From positions 1 through 37,860 of the forward strand of contig NZ_JAGGOT010000016.1 of the NCBI RefSeq assembly GCF_018614195.1: 37,860 bases of DNA, written 5' to 3'. A program made the position numbers and the translations under genes. Under the pieces are notes generated by a model, which was given only the letters and a program-made list of their open reading frames with translations, was not told the DNA's origin and searched no databases. How positions within the stretch are numbered: the stretch's first letter is position 1; each line of letters starts with the position of its first letter. Shown in pieces: positions 9,068 through 16,965 of this stretch. This stretch comes from Streptomyces sp. ISL-43. GTDB lineage: Bacteria; Actinomycetota; Actinomycetes; Streptomycetales; Streptomycetaceae.

Positions 9068-11848
9068 TCACACCCACGTCCGTGGACGGAAACGGTTTGC
9101 CCGCTCCACCAGTTCGATCCTCTCCTCGCCCCGCTGCGCCAGCCGTGCCAGCACGCGGAACGAGCGCTCCAGGCCGAAGCGCAGCCCCCGCTCGTCCAGT
9201 TGGCAGCCGAACAGCGAGGTACCGCCGGGGTCGGAACCCCGGCTGCCCGACAGTACCCAGTCCAGCGCCGAGCCCAGAACTTCCGCCCTCAGCCGCTCGT
9301 GGCGCACCGAGTCCAGGCCGAGCCTGCCCAGTGCCTCCACCTGCGCGGCGGTCGCCGTCAGATCGGGCAGCAGGTCCTCCTGCGGAGACCGGTCGCGCAG
9401 GCGTGCCCGTACGGCCGCCACCCGAGCGGCGGTGTAGTGGATCGACGCCTCCGGTACGGACTCCAGCGTGCGCACGGCTCCGTCCCGGTTCCCGGCGGCC
9501 AGCTGCACCCGGGCCAGCCCGAACGCGGCGCCGACGAAGCCCGGGTCCGTGGCCCACACCAGGCGGTAGTACTCGGCGGCGTTGTCCAGCTGCCCCAGGA
9601 CCTCGGCGCACAGGCCCAGCGCCAGCTTCGGCGCCGGCTCGCCGGGGAAGGCGTCGTAGACGGCGTCGAAGGACAGGGCCGCCGTCGCGTCCTCCCCGAC
9701 GGCCAGCGAGGCGATGCCGCGGGCCCACACCACCCGCCAGTCGTCCGGGTGCCGTGCTTCCAGCTCGTCCAGCGCCTCGGAGACCACGGGCGCGTCGGCC
9801 TCGCCCAGTTCGAGCCGGGCCCGGAGCTCCCGCAGCCGCAACTCGGCGGATTCGCCCGGGGCCGAGCCGAGCGCGGCCAGCAGGTCGGCCGGGGCGGAGG
9901 CCAGCAGACCGGCCAGGAAACCGGCGTTGGGGTCGGCGGCGTCGACCAGTGGCACCGGCAGGGCCAAGGCGGCCTCGCGGGTGTCCAGGGTCGACAGCTC
10001 CGGCCGCCGCACGGCGGCGGCGACGGACGGCAGCGGCACCGCCGTCGGTGCCCGGCGCGGCGCGGGCACGGCCGGACCGGCGGCCTTGTGCGTCGCCGTG
10101 GTCACGAGCCCGGTCGTTCCGTAGCCCGTGATCGGCGCCGCGGAGGGGGCGACCAGCGGGTCGGAGGCCGATGCCCCCGGCGCCGCCACCGAACCCGGAC
10201 CCGGAGCGGAGCCGGTAGCGGAGGCCGGCCCGGAGCCCGAAGGGCCCACCGCGGCCCCGGCCGGACCGGAACGCCGGCCCGCCTTCCACCGCTTCACGGT
10301 CCGCCCGCCCAGCCGGGACACCTCCGCCCCCGGCTCGTCGCTGAACAGCCGGTCGTCCGGCACGCGCAGCTCCGGCCCGAACAGCGTGGAGACCTGCGGC
10401 CTCGGCCGGCCCGTCTGGAGCGCGACGACCTCCCGCAGCACGCCCGTCAGCTGGTCGGCCATCTCCTGCGCCGAGGCGAACCGCCGTCCCGGATCCGGGT
10501 CGGTGGCCCGTACCAGCAGCCGGTAGAACGACTCGTACCGCCCGAACACCTCGATGTGCTCCGGGTCCGGCAGCGAGTCCACGAAGACGTTGGTGTACCC
10601 CTGGAAGTCGAAGGTCAGGACGGCCAGCGTGCGCGCCACCGTGTACAGGTCGGAGGCGACCGAGGGGCCGACCTCCGCGACCTCGGGTGCCTGGTAGCCC
10701 ACGGTGCCGTAGATGGCCGACTCATCGTCGTCCATCCGCCGGACCGCGCCCATGTCGATCAGCTTCAGCTGATCGGCCTGCTGGATGGCGTTGTCGACCT
10801 TGAAGTCGCAGTAGAGGAGGTTCCTGCTGTGCAGGTGGCCGAGCGCCTCCAGCGCCTCGATGCCGTAGGCGCACGCCTGCTCCACGGGGAGCGGATCGCG
10901 GCGTCCGTCCGTCCGCCGGCGATCGTTGGCGATCTCCTTGAGCGATTTGCCACCGACGTACTCCATGACGATGTACCCGTCCAGCGAACCGGTCCGCTGG
11001 TCCAGGTGCTCCACGAAGTTGTAGATCCGCACGATGTTGGAGTGCTCGATCTCCGCGAGGAAGCGCCGCTCCGAGATCGCGGCCGCCATGGCGTCCTGGT
11101 CCCCGGTGTCCAGCAGGCCCTTGAGCACCACCCAGCGGTCCGAGACGGCCCGGTCCACCGCGAGGTAGACCCAGCCGAGGCCCCCGTGCGCGAGGCAGCC
11201 CGCGACCTCGTACTGGCCGTGGACGAGGTCGCCCGCGTGCAGCTTGGGCACGAAGGAGTACGGGTGCCCGCACTTGGTGCAGAAACCTTCCGTCCGTCCC
11301 GGCCGCTCACCGCGCGCCCGACCCACCGGAGCACCGCAGTCCGAGCGCGAGCAGAACCGCTTGCGCTCCGGGACCTCCGGATTCTCCAGCACCGCTTCCG
11401 AAGGATCCGGACGCGGCACCTCCGGTACGTTGACCAGCCCGGCCCCGAGCCGGCCGCGGCCCGAACCCGAGGGGGCCGAGCCCGAACTGCGCACCGACAC
11501 CGACCGGGTGGACGCGGCGCCCGAGAGCGCGCGCGACAGCCGGCCCGACACGGAGCGCCGGGAGGAGGACGAGCGCGAGGACCGGGAGGCCCGCGAGGAG
11601 GCCGAGGAAGCGGACCGCCCGGATCCGTGGGACGCCTGCGACCCGTGAGATCCCTGGGAGCCCTGCGAATCGCCGTCGCGCGCCGCGCTCGTCATCGCCG
11701 TCGGCACCGACACCAGCTCCTCGGCGCCCGCCGCGACCGCGCCGGCCGGCGCCAGCCCGCAGGTGCCGCAGTACAACTCGCCGCCGCCCATGTCCTCATA
11801 CGACCCCGGGCAGCCGGGGCGCATGCACGCCGTTCCGATCAGACTCAC
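9068..11848 (-). CDS. pknG: PknG-like soluble Ser/Thr protein kinase
   Basis: A 926-residue kinase with the PknG architecture: Cys-rich N-terminus, kinase domain and tetratricopeptide C-terminus. The Cys clusters are C8/C13 with C27/C30, then, after a Ser/Arg-rich disordered linker (60-130), a rubredoxin-like set C166/C171 and C190/C193. The kinase domain starts near 205: a Gly-rich loop AHGGLGWVYLA, Lys243, Glu266 in the C helix, catalytic loop YCDFKVDN (Asp348, Asn353) and DMG at 365-367 in place of DFG. The missing Arg before the catalytic Asp and the DxG Leu/Met variant match PknG, whose loop is also non-RD. Helical repeats fill about 600-926. No membrane segment is seen. The GTG 11848 start overlaps the upstream stop (GTGA), giving translational coupling. 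In mycobacteria PknG phosphorylates GarA and responds to amino acids through GlnH/GlnX; both partners are encoded upstream here. Confidence 0.93.
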   Translation of the reverse strand: MSLIGTACMRPGCPGSYEDMGGGELYCGTCGLAPAGAVAAGAEELVSVPTAMTSAARDGDSQGSQGSHGSQASHGSGRSASSASSRASRSSRSSSSRRSVSGRLSRALSGAASTRSVSVRSSGSAPSGSGRGRLGAGLVNVPEVPRPDPSEAVLENPEVPERKRFCSRSDCGAPVGRARGERPGRTEGFCTKCGHPYSFVPKLHAGDLVHGQYEVAGCLAHGGLGWVYLAVDRAVSDRWVVLKGLLDTGDQDAMAAAISERRFLAEIEHSNIVRIYNFVEHLDQRTGSLDGYIVMEYVGGKSLKEIANDRRRTDGRRDPLPVEQACAYGIEALEALGHLHSRNLLYCDFKVDNAIQQADQLKLIDMGAVRRMDDDESAIYGTVGYQAPEVAEVGPSVASDLYTVARTLAVLTFDFQGYTNVFVDSLPDPEHIEVFGRYESFYRLLVRATDPDPGRRFASAQEMADQLTGVLREVVALQTGRPRPQVSTLFGPELRVPDDRLFSDEPGAEVSRLGGRTVKRWKAGRRSGPAGAAVGPSGSGPASATGSAPGPGSVAAPGASASDPLVAPSAAPITGYGTTGLVTTATHKAAGPAVPAPRRAPTAVPLPSVAAAVRRPELSTLDTREAALALPVPLVDAADPNAGFLAGLLASAPADLLAALGSAPGESAELRLRELRARLELGEADAPVVSEALDELEARHPDDWRVVWARGIASLAVGEDATAALSFDAVYDAFPGEPAPKLALGLCAEVLGQLDNAAEYYRLVWATDPGFVGAAFGLARVQLAAGNRDGAVRTLESVPEASIHYTAARVAAVRARLRDRSPQEDLLPDLTATAAQVEALGRLGLDSVRHERLRAEVLGSALDWVLSGSRGSDPGGTSLFGCQLDERGLRFGLERSFRVLARLAQRGEERIELVERANRFRPRTWV

Positions 11849-13203
11849 GCGTCCCCCTCTCCCGGCCCGACGGGCCACTCTCGATCCGATCGCTGCTGCT
11901 GTTGCTGCTGTGGCGGCACCAGGGTCTCGGCCGCCGCCCGCTGGTAGCGCAGCACGGCCTGCTCGGCGGCCCGCAGATCGCAGGGCGCGCTCCACAGCAT
12001 CCGCCGGGCCGTGTCGTAGCGCTCCATCAGCAGCGGGTCCTCCGCCATTCCGTGCCGGGCCACCTTCGCCTTGTAGGCGTCGAGCCGCCCGCGCAGCTCC
12101 GCCCGCATCGCCAGCGGGGCCGTCACAGCGGTCAACGATTCGCGGGCCCTCAACAGTTCCTCCTCGGCCCGCTCCTCCAGCGACTCCAGCAGCGGCGACA
12201 GCCGGTGCCACTGGGACCGGCGCCGGTACTCGGCCGCCGCCGACAGCTGCTCCTGCAGCGCCGTCGGCGGACCGCTCACCGCCGGCACCTCGGACGCCGC
12301 GATCTTCGCCAGTACCTCGCCGCGCGCCACCCGGGCCTCCGCCAGGGTCCGGTCGGCCCGGGAGAGCACGTCCCGCAGGCCGATCAGCCGCTGCTCGGAG
12401 TCCTGCCGGACGGCCAGTACCGCCTCGACCTCCCGGCGTACGTCCTCCAGGGCGAGCGCGGCCCGGTCGTACCGCTTGGTGTCCGGGCGGCCGCCACCCG
12501 GCGCCGAACTCCCCGCCACCGCGACCCAGAACGCCAGCGGGTCCTCGATCACCCGCGCCCGCAGCTCCGTCAGCTCGGCCGTGATGGCCTCCAGGTCGTC
12601 CCCCGAGGGGTGCTCCCCGGGGCGGACCCCCACCGAGTGGGCCAGCGTGCGGGTGCGGTGCAGCTCGGCGGAGAGCAGGTCGATCCGGGCGGGCAGCGCG
12701 GACCACACCGAATCGGCGGCCACCACCACGTCCAGGGAGCTCGCGTACAGCTCGTTCATGCGGGCGACCAGCTCGGCGAGCGAGAACCGCTCCGCCAGCT
12801 GTGCACCCTCCACCGCGGCCCCGGCGATCAGCACCCCGGGCCCGTGCAGCCGGTCGGTGAGCTCGACCAGGTCCTCGTGGCTCGGCCAGCGCCGCCGCTC
12901 CCGGATCTGGCGGGCGGCGGCCAGCGCCCCGCTGTAGGCGTCGAAGTAGCGCCACAGGCGGGTGATGGCCGCGTCGGCGACGGCCCACCGCTCCTTGGTG
13001 ACCCCGGTCAGCCCGGCGCCCTCCAGGAGCCGCCGCCCGGAGTGGTCCTGGAGCGCCAGCAGCGAGGTCTCGACGGCCTCGTGCTCAGCGCCCAGCCGGG
13101 CCAGCGCGCGGTCCACGCCGTCCCGGTCCATCACTGCCGATCCAGCTTCCACCGGCCCCGCCTTCGATCTCGTGACATCGGGCTCAGAATCCGCCACCGG
13201 CAT
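11845..13203 (-). CDS. Coiled-coil protein of unknown function between glnH and pknG
   Basis: A 452-residue helix-rich protein not matched to a known family. It lacks a signal peptide, membrane segment and Cys clusters. Long charged helices with heptad character occur through most of its length (for example around ELTELRARVIED and LLESLEERAEEELLRARE). The C-terminus has a short poly-Gln run. It is wedged between the sensor gene glnH and pknG: its ATG overlaps the glnH stop (TGATG at 13205-13201), and its own stop overlaps the pknG start (GTGA). This strongly suggests stoichiometric production with both, perhaps as an adaptor between GlnX and PknG. An internal ATG at 13132 (MDRDGVDRAL) is an alternative start, 24 codons shorter. 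Function is inferred only from context. Confidence 0.78.
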   Translation of the reverse strand: MPVADSEPDVTRSKAGPVEAGSAVMDRDGVDRALARLGAEHEAVETSLLALQDHSGRRLLEGAGLTGVTKERWAVADAAITRLWRYFDAYSGALAAARQIRERRRWPSHEDLVELTDRLHGPGVLIAGAAVEGAQLAERFSLAELVARMNELYASSLDVVVAADSVWSALPARIDLLSAELHRTRTLAHSVGVRPGEHPSGDDLEAITAELTELRARVIEDPLAFWVAVAGSSAPGGGRPDTKRYDRAALALEDVRREVEAVLAVRQDSEQRLIGLRDVLSRADRTLAEARVARGEVLAKIAASEVPAVSGPPTALQEQLSAAAEYRRRSQWHRLSPLLESLEERAEEELLRARESLTAVTAPLAMRAELRGRLDAYKAKVARHGMAEDPLLMERYDTARRMLWSAPCDLRAAEQAVLRYQRAAAETLVPPQQQQQQRSDREWPVGPGEGDA

Positions 13204-14288
13204 CAGTCCCGGTACTTGGGCGCGGGCGGTCCGCTCACGCCGGGCAGCACGGGCTTCAGGTGGGTCTTGTAGGCGTTCATCCACGGGCTGTCCTCACCGC
13301 CCGAACGGTAGTCCTCCAGCACCTTGTTGACCCGGCGCACCAGATCTCCGGCGTCCCTGTTCATGGCCACCCCGTAGAACTCCTTGGTGAACGGGGAGCC
13401 GACGAGCTGGATCGAGGGGTCCTGCGCGGCCTGGCCGGCGGCGAGGGCGTTGTCCGTGATGATGCCGTCCACCTCGCCCAGCTGCAGCCGGACCAGGCAG
13501 TCCAGCTGGTTGGGCACGCTGACCGGGACGGATCCGTACGACTGGGAGGCCAGGGCCGCCTCCGCCGTGGAACCGGCCGCCGTGCAGATCCTGCGGTCCT
13601 TCAGCGAGGCGTCGTAGCCGGTGATGGCCGAGCCCTTGGGCGCCAGCACCTGCTGTCCCGCCTCGAAGTACGCCGTCGAGAAGGCGACGTCCTCCAGCCG
13701 CTTGCAGTTGATCGTCATCGTCCGCACGACTATGTCGACGGTGTTGTCCTTGAGCGCGGGGACGCGCTGGCTCGTGGGGATCGCCCGGTAGATGACCGCC
13801 TTCTCGTCGCCCAGGATGTCCTTGGCTATGGCCTTGACCAAGGCGATGTCGAAGCCGTCGAGCTGGCCGGCCGGGTTGCGGTAGCCCCACTTGAAGCTGT
13901 TCTGGTCCACGCCCGCGACGAGGTGACCCGCCGCGCGGATCCGCTGGATGGCCGGGCCGTCCAGGCCGCCAGGGCGCAGGCTCGCCTCCGGGTCCTGGCA
14001 GGTGTCGCCGGGAGCTGGCGGGGCGACGGCCATCCTGGCCGGCTCGCGCACCAGCGAGGAGGGTGCCGCGCCGCCGGGGGCCGCCTGGGCCAGCGGCAGC
14101 AGCACGGCCGCGGCCGTCAGCGCGCAGGCCGCGGCCATCGCGCCGACACCGCCCCAGCCGCGCAGCCGGCCCGCGAGCCGCCGCACGCCGCCGGGCTCGT
14201 ACTCCTCGTCCGTGCCGTGGACCTCGGCGGCCTCGGCGCGCCCGGAGCCCGCGTCCTCGTGCCTCGCCCGTCCCGGCATCGCGCTCAC
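13203..14288 (-). CDS. glnH: GlnH-like extracytoplasmic amino-acid binding protein
   Basis: A 361-residue family 3 solute-binding protein, expected to bind a polar amino acid (glutamate, aspartate or glutamine in mycobacterial GlnH) outside the membrane. The binding domain runs from about 100 with characteristic DGFDIALVKAIA, followed by VDIVVRTMTI and GEVDGIITDNALAAG. Unlike a normal signal peptide, about 45 polar residues precede the hydrophobic segment (46-68), which ends ALAQ-A like a cleavage site. Cys55 lies inside the segment and is not a convincing lipobox. It may therefore be membrane-anchored by an uncleaved helix. GTG 14288 overlaps the glnX stop (GTGA) and has a GGAG box 5 bases upstream; ATG 14279 is an alternative. 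No ABC permease or ATPase is adjacent, supporting a sensing rather than uptake role. Confidence 0.88.
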   Translation of the reverse strand: MSAMPGRARHEDAGSGRAEAAEVHGTDEEYEPGGVRRLAGRLRGWGGVGAMAAACALTAAAVLLPLAQAAPGGAAPSSLVREPARMAVAPPAPGDTCQDPEASLRPGGLDGPAIQRIRAAGHLVAGVDQNSFKWGYRNPAGQLDGFDIALVKAIAKDILGDEKAVIYRAIPTSQRVPALKDNTVDIVVRTMTINCKRLEDVAFSTAYFEAGQQVLAPKGSAITGYDASLKDRRICTAAGSTAEAALASQSYGSVPVSVPNQLDCLVRLQLGEVDGIITDNALAAGQAAQDPSIQLVGSPFTKEFYGVAMNRDAGDLVRRVNKVLEDYRSGGEDSPWMNAYKTHLKPVLPGVSGPPAPKYRD

Positions 14289-15691
14289 CTGTACTCCGAA
14301 AGCCTGCGCCCGATGCCGAGCAGTGCCGCCACCGCGCCGACGACCGCCAGGGCCGCCGTGCCTGTCAACAAACCGTCGAGCGCGCCGAGGCCGTCCCGCG
14401 CCGCCCGGGTGAACTCCCGCTGTTCGTGGACCACGGCCTGTTCCAGCGACGCGTCCACCGTGTCGAAGGCGGTCCCGCTGTACTCCTTGTGGTCCTTGTC
14501 CCCGATGACCTGGCCGAGGGCGCCTTGGTAGTCGCCCGTCAGGTCCGTCTGGCGGGCGGCGGTGTGCAGTTCCTTCCACCGCTTGACGCCGTCGGTGGCG
14601 CCGGTGACGGGGGCGCGGCCGGCCTCGTCGTCGGCGAGCTTCGACGCCGTCGCGAGGCCCGCTTCCAGGAGCTTCATGTCGTGGGTGAAGTCCACGTCGT
14701 ACTTGTCGGACTTCTTGTCGTCGGCCAGTACGGCGCCGCGCGAGATCAGCGTCAGGTTCTCGTTCGCCCGTGCCCGGAGCGAGGCGATCCGGGCGTCGTT
14801 GAGCACCTTGAGGGACTCCTGCCCGTCCGTGCGCGCCTCGCTCAGCCCCGACCGGGCGACCGTGTGCCCCGCGGCCAGCCACAGCAGGACCGCCAGCGAG
14901 GCGGCGGTCGCGGCGACGAGCCCGTGGTTGAAGACGCGGTTGGTACGGCGGTAGTTGCGCCGCTGGGCCCAGACCAGGGCGGTCAGCGCGAGCAGGCCCG
15001 CGCCGAGCGAGGCCAGCGGCACCGCGCGGGCGTCGTCGTAGTCCGTGTAGAGCCGGCCGGTCTCCGCCTCGTAGAGCCGTTGCGCGGCGGGCAGCAGCTG
15101 GGTGCTCATCTGCTCGTTGGCGTAGCGGAGGTAGGCGCCGCCGAGCGGCAGTCCCTGCTTGTTGGTGGCCCGCGCCTGCTCGATCAGGCCCGTGTAGCGG
15201 GGCAGCTGCTCGCTCAGCAGGGTGATCTGCTCGCGCGAGTCCTCGCCGGCCCCGGTGTTCGCGGCGGCGCTCACCAGCAGCCGGGACGCGTTGGCTATGT
15301 CCTTCTCGTAGCGTCGGCGGACCTCGCGCGGCTCGTCGCTTCCGGCGAGGAAGCCGCTGGAGGAGGCCGTGTCGGCGTCCGCGAGGGAGCGGTAGATGCT
15401 CGCCGCGTCCGCGCTCAGCGGCTGGCTGCGTCCCACCACGTCGTCGGCGGAGGTGACCCGGCCGGAGATCTCCCAGAAGGCCACCGCGCCGAACAGCAGG
15501 ACCAGCGCGGCCAGGACCGCGCCGATGATCCGCAGCCGGCCGGGCTCGGTCGTGGCGGCGGCGCGCAGCCGCTCCACGCCCTCGGCCCAGGCCGTGCTCC
15601 GTCCGGACAGCCCGTCGGGAGGTGGCGCGGGCGGCCCGGAGGGCGCCACGACGCCGCCGTCGGGCGCGGGCGCGCGTGATGTGATGGCCAC
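14285..15691 (-). CDS. glnX: GlnX-like transmembrane sensor protein
   Basis: First gene of the signalling operon, a 468-residue membrane protein. Four hydrophobic segments are visible at about 54-75, 224-243, 258-276 and 438-460. They leave two extracytoplasmic helical regions of about 150 and 160 residues and a short cytoplasmic RR-rich loop (244-252). This matches mycobacterial GlnX, which passes the GlnH binding signal across the membrane to PknG. The extracytoplasmic parts resemble four-helix sensor bundles of chemoreceptors. There is no recognisable kinase or HAMP domain. GTG 15691 follows a strong GGGGGAGGT box 4 bases away. The stop overlaps the glnH start by 4 bases. Confidence 0.88.
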   Translation of the reverse strand: MAITSRAPAPDGGVVAPSGPPAPPPDGLSGRSTAWAEGVERLRAAATTEPGRLRIIGAVLAALVLLFGAVAFWEISGRVTSADDVVGRSQPLSADAASIYRSLADADTASSSGFLAGSDEPREVRRRYEKDIANASRLLVSAAANTGAGEDSREQITLLSEQLPRYTGLIEQARATNKQGLPLGGAYLRYANEQMSTQLLPAAQRLYEAETGRLYTDYDDARAVPLASLGAGLLALTALVWAQRRNYRRTNRVFNHGLVAATAASLAVLLWLAAGHTVARSGLSEARTDGQESLKVLNDARIASLRARANENLTLISRGAVLADDKKSDKYDVDFTHDMKLLEAGLATASKLADDEAGRAPVTGATDGVKRWKELHTAARQTDLTGDYQGALGQVIGDKDHKEYSGTAFDTVDASLEQAVVHEQREFTRAARDGLGALDGLLTGTAALAVVGAVAALLGIGRRLSEYR

Positions 15692-15942
15692 CGTGACCTC
15701 CCCCTCGGTCCTTCGTGCTTCGCAGCAGTATGGCCTTAGTGACGGTGGACCACAGCACCCGGTGCTGGATCAGGCACGATCCGCCCCGGTCCGTCCCCCT
15801 GCCGCGACTCGGTTCCCGCTCGGCCCGCCCCGGTCCGACTCGGTCCGCCCCCGGTCCGCTTCGGACGCCCTCCGCGACCCCTCCGTCACCCCTCACCGTG
15901 AATACGCCCCACCGGCCGCCGTGGTTCCACAGGGCCCCGGGT
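15692..15942 (-). promoter_or_regulatory. Promoter region of the glnX-pknG operon
   Basis: 251 bases without a gene lie between csnK and glnX. On the minus strand a -10-like CATACT lies at 15732-15727, about 36 bases upstream of GTG 15691. A perfect inverted repeat covers the expected -35 zone (listed separately). The distal part (15780-15870) is a low-complexity stretch with repeated CGGTCCG motifs. No strong terminator for csnK was seen, so some read-through from the csn operon is possible. Confidence 0.45.
15753..15767. promoter_or_regulatory. Inverted repeat, candidate operator of the glnX operon
   Basis: CAGCACC, one base, GGTGCTG: perfect 7-base arms. It lies about 20 bases upstream of the CATACT box, where a -35 element would fall. 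The position suits repressor binding. The regulator is not identified. Confidence 0.45.
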
Positions 15943-16965
15943 TCACCCGAAATGGGCACGCAGCTTCCCGTAGGCCTCGGGCCGCGCCCCGAGCGCGTCC
16001 AGCCCCAGCAGTCCGGCGCCCAGGACCGGCGGGGCCGTCACCACCGACAGCCGGGCGTACGGGGCCCGCTCGGCGAGCAGTTCCCCGATCCGCCCGTTCA
16101 GCTGCGGATGCCGGGCGGCCAGCACGCTGCCGCCCAGCAGTACGGGTGCCTCCTCGCCCAGCAGGCCGAGCCGGCCCAGCGCCACCGAGGCCAGCGCCAC
16201 CACCTCCTCGGCCTGCCGCTCGATGAGGGCCGAGGCGGCCGCGTCGCCGGCCGCGGCGACCGCGAACAGCACCGGCACCAGCTCGTGGACGCGGCCGGGC
16301 GCGATCGTGCCCAGGTGCACCGCCTCGATCAGTTCGTACATGGAGCCCAGCCCGAAGTGGTCCGGCAGGGCCGCCGCGAGTTCCGTCGGCCCGCCGCGCC
16401 CGTCCTCGGCACGCGCCGCCCACCACATGGCCTCGAAGGCCAGTCCGCCGCCACCGCCCCAGTCGCCGGAGATCTGCCCGAGCGCCGGGAACCGGGCCGT
16501 GCTCCCGTCGGGCAGCATGCCCACGCAGTTGATGCCGGCCCCGCACACGACCGCGACCCCCTTGGGGCCCGCGGCGCCGGTCAGGCCGGCCCGCAGGATC
16601 GCGAAGGTGTCGTTGCGCACCTCGGTGGCCGCGCCCCAGCCGCGCGCGTCGATGGCCTCCGCGAGCCGGCGCTCCTCCACCGGCAGGTCCGCGTTGGCCA
16701 GACAGGCCGCGACCTGGGCGGCGTACGGGACGCCGGGCGCGAGTCGCGGCAGTCCGGCGGCCCGGGCCGCCTCGGCGACGGCCTGCCCGAGGACGTCCAC
16801 CGCCGCCTCCACCCCGACGCGCGGGGGCTGGAAGCCGCCCGCGCGCCCGGTTCCGAGGACCGTGCCGTCCGCGGCGATCAGCGCCACGTCCGTCTTGCTG
16901 TTGCCCGCGTCGACGGCGAGGACCGCCGCGGCCGCCGGCGGGGGAACGGGCCGGCTCACGCCCAT
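15943..16965 (-). CDS. csnK: CsnK: BadF/BadG-type N-acetylglucosamine kinase-like sugar kinase
   Basis: Last gene of the csn operon, a 340-residue ASKHA-fold kinase of the BadF/BadG/BcrA/N-acetylglucosamine-kinase family. It is expected to phosphorylate glucosamine-type sugars or oligosaccharides imported by CsnEFG. Visible motifs are phosphate-1 VDAGNSKTD near residue 18, VRNDTFA around 116, phosphate-2 GAGINCVG around 144, and a Gly-rich GDWGGGGGLAFEAMWW segment. It ends with LLGGSVLA and LGAGLLGLDAL typical of the second lobe. ATG 16965 is chosen because AAGGAG lies 8 bases upstream; GTG 16959, which would overlap the csnH stop as GTGA, is too far from that box. The gene overlaps csnH by 10 bases. 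Confidence 0.88.
   Translation of the reverse strand: MGVSRPVPPPAAAAVLAVDAGNSKTDVALIAADGTVLGTGRAGGFQPPRVGVEAAVDVLGQAVAEAARAAGLPRLAPGVPYAAQVAACLANADLPVEERRLAEAIDARGWGAATEVRNDTFAILRAGLTGAAGPKGVAVVCGAGINCVGMLPDGSTARFPALGQISGDWGGGGGLAFEAMWWAARAEDGRGGPTELAAALPDHFGLGSMYELIEAVHLGTIAPGRVHELVPVLFAVAAAGDAAASALIERQAEEVVALASVALGRLGLLGEEAPVLLGGSVLAARHPQLNGRIGELLAERAPYARLSVVTAPPVLGAGLLGLDALGARPEAYGKLRAHFG

Noticed and set aside
11849..12988. N-terminal extension of the pknG frame up to 12988
   Set aside because: It overlaps the coiled-coil gene in another frame; GTG 11848 overlaps that gene's stop and gives the expected Cys-cluster N-terminus.
14289..15959. N-terminal extension of the glnH frame up to 15959
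   Set aside because: It is antisense-frame read-through over glnX, Arg-rich, while GTG 14288 has a ribosome binding site and couples to the glnX stop.
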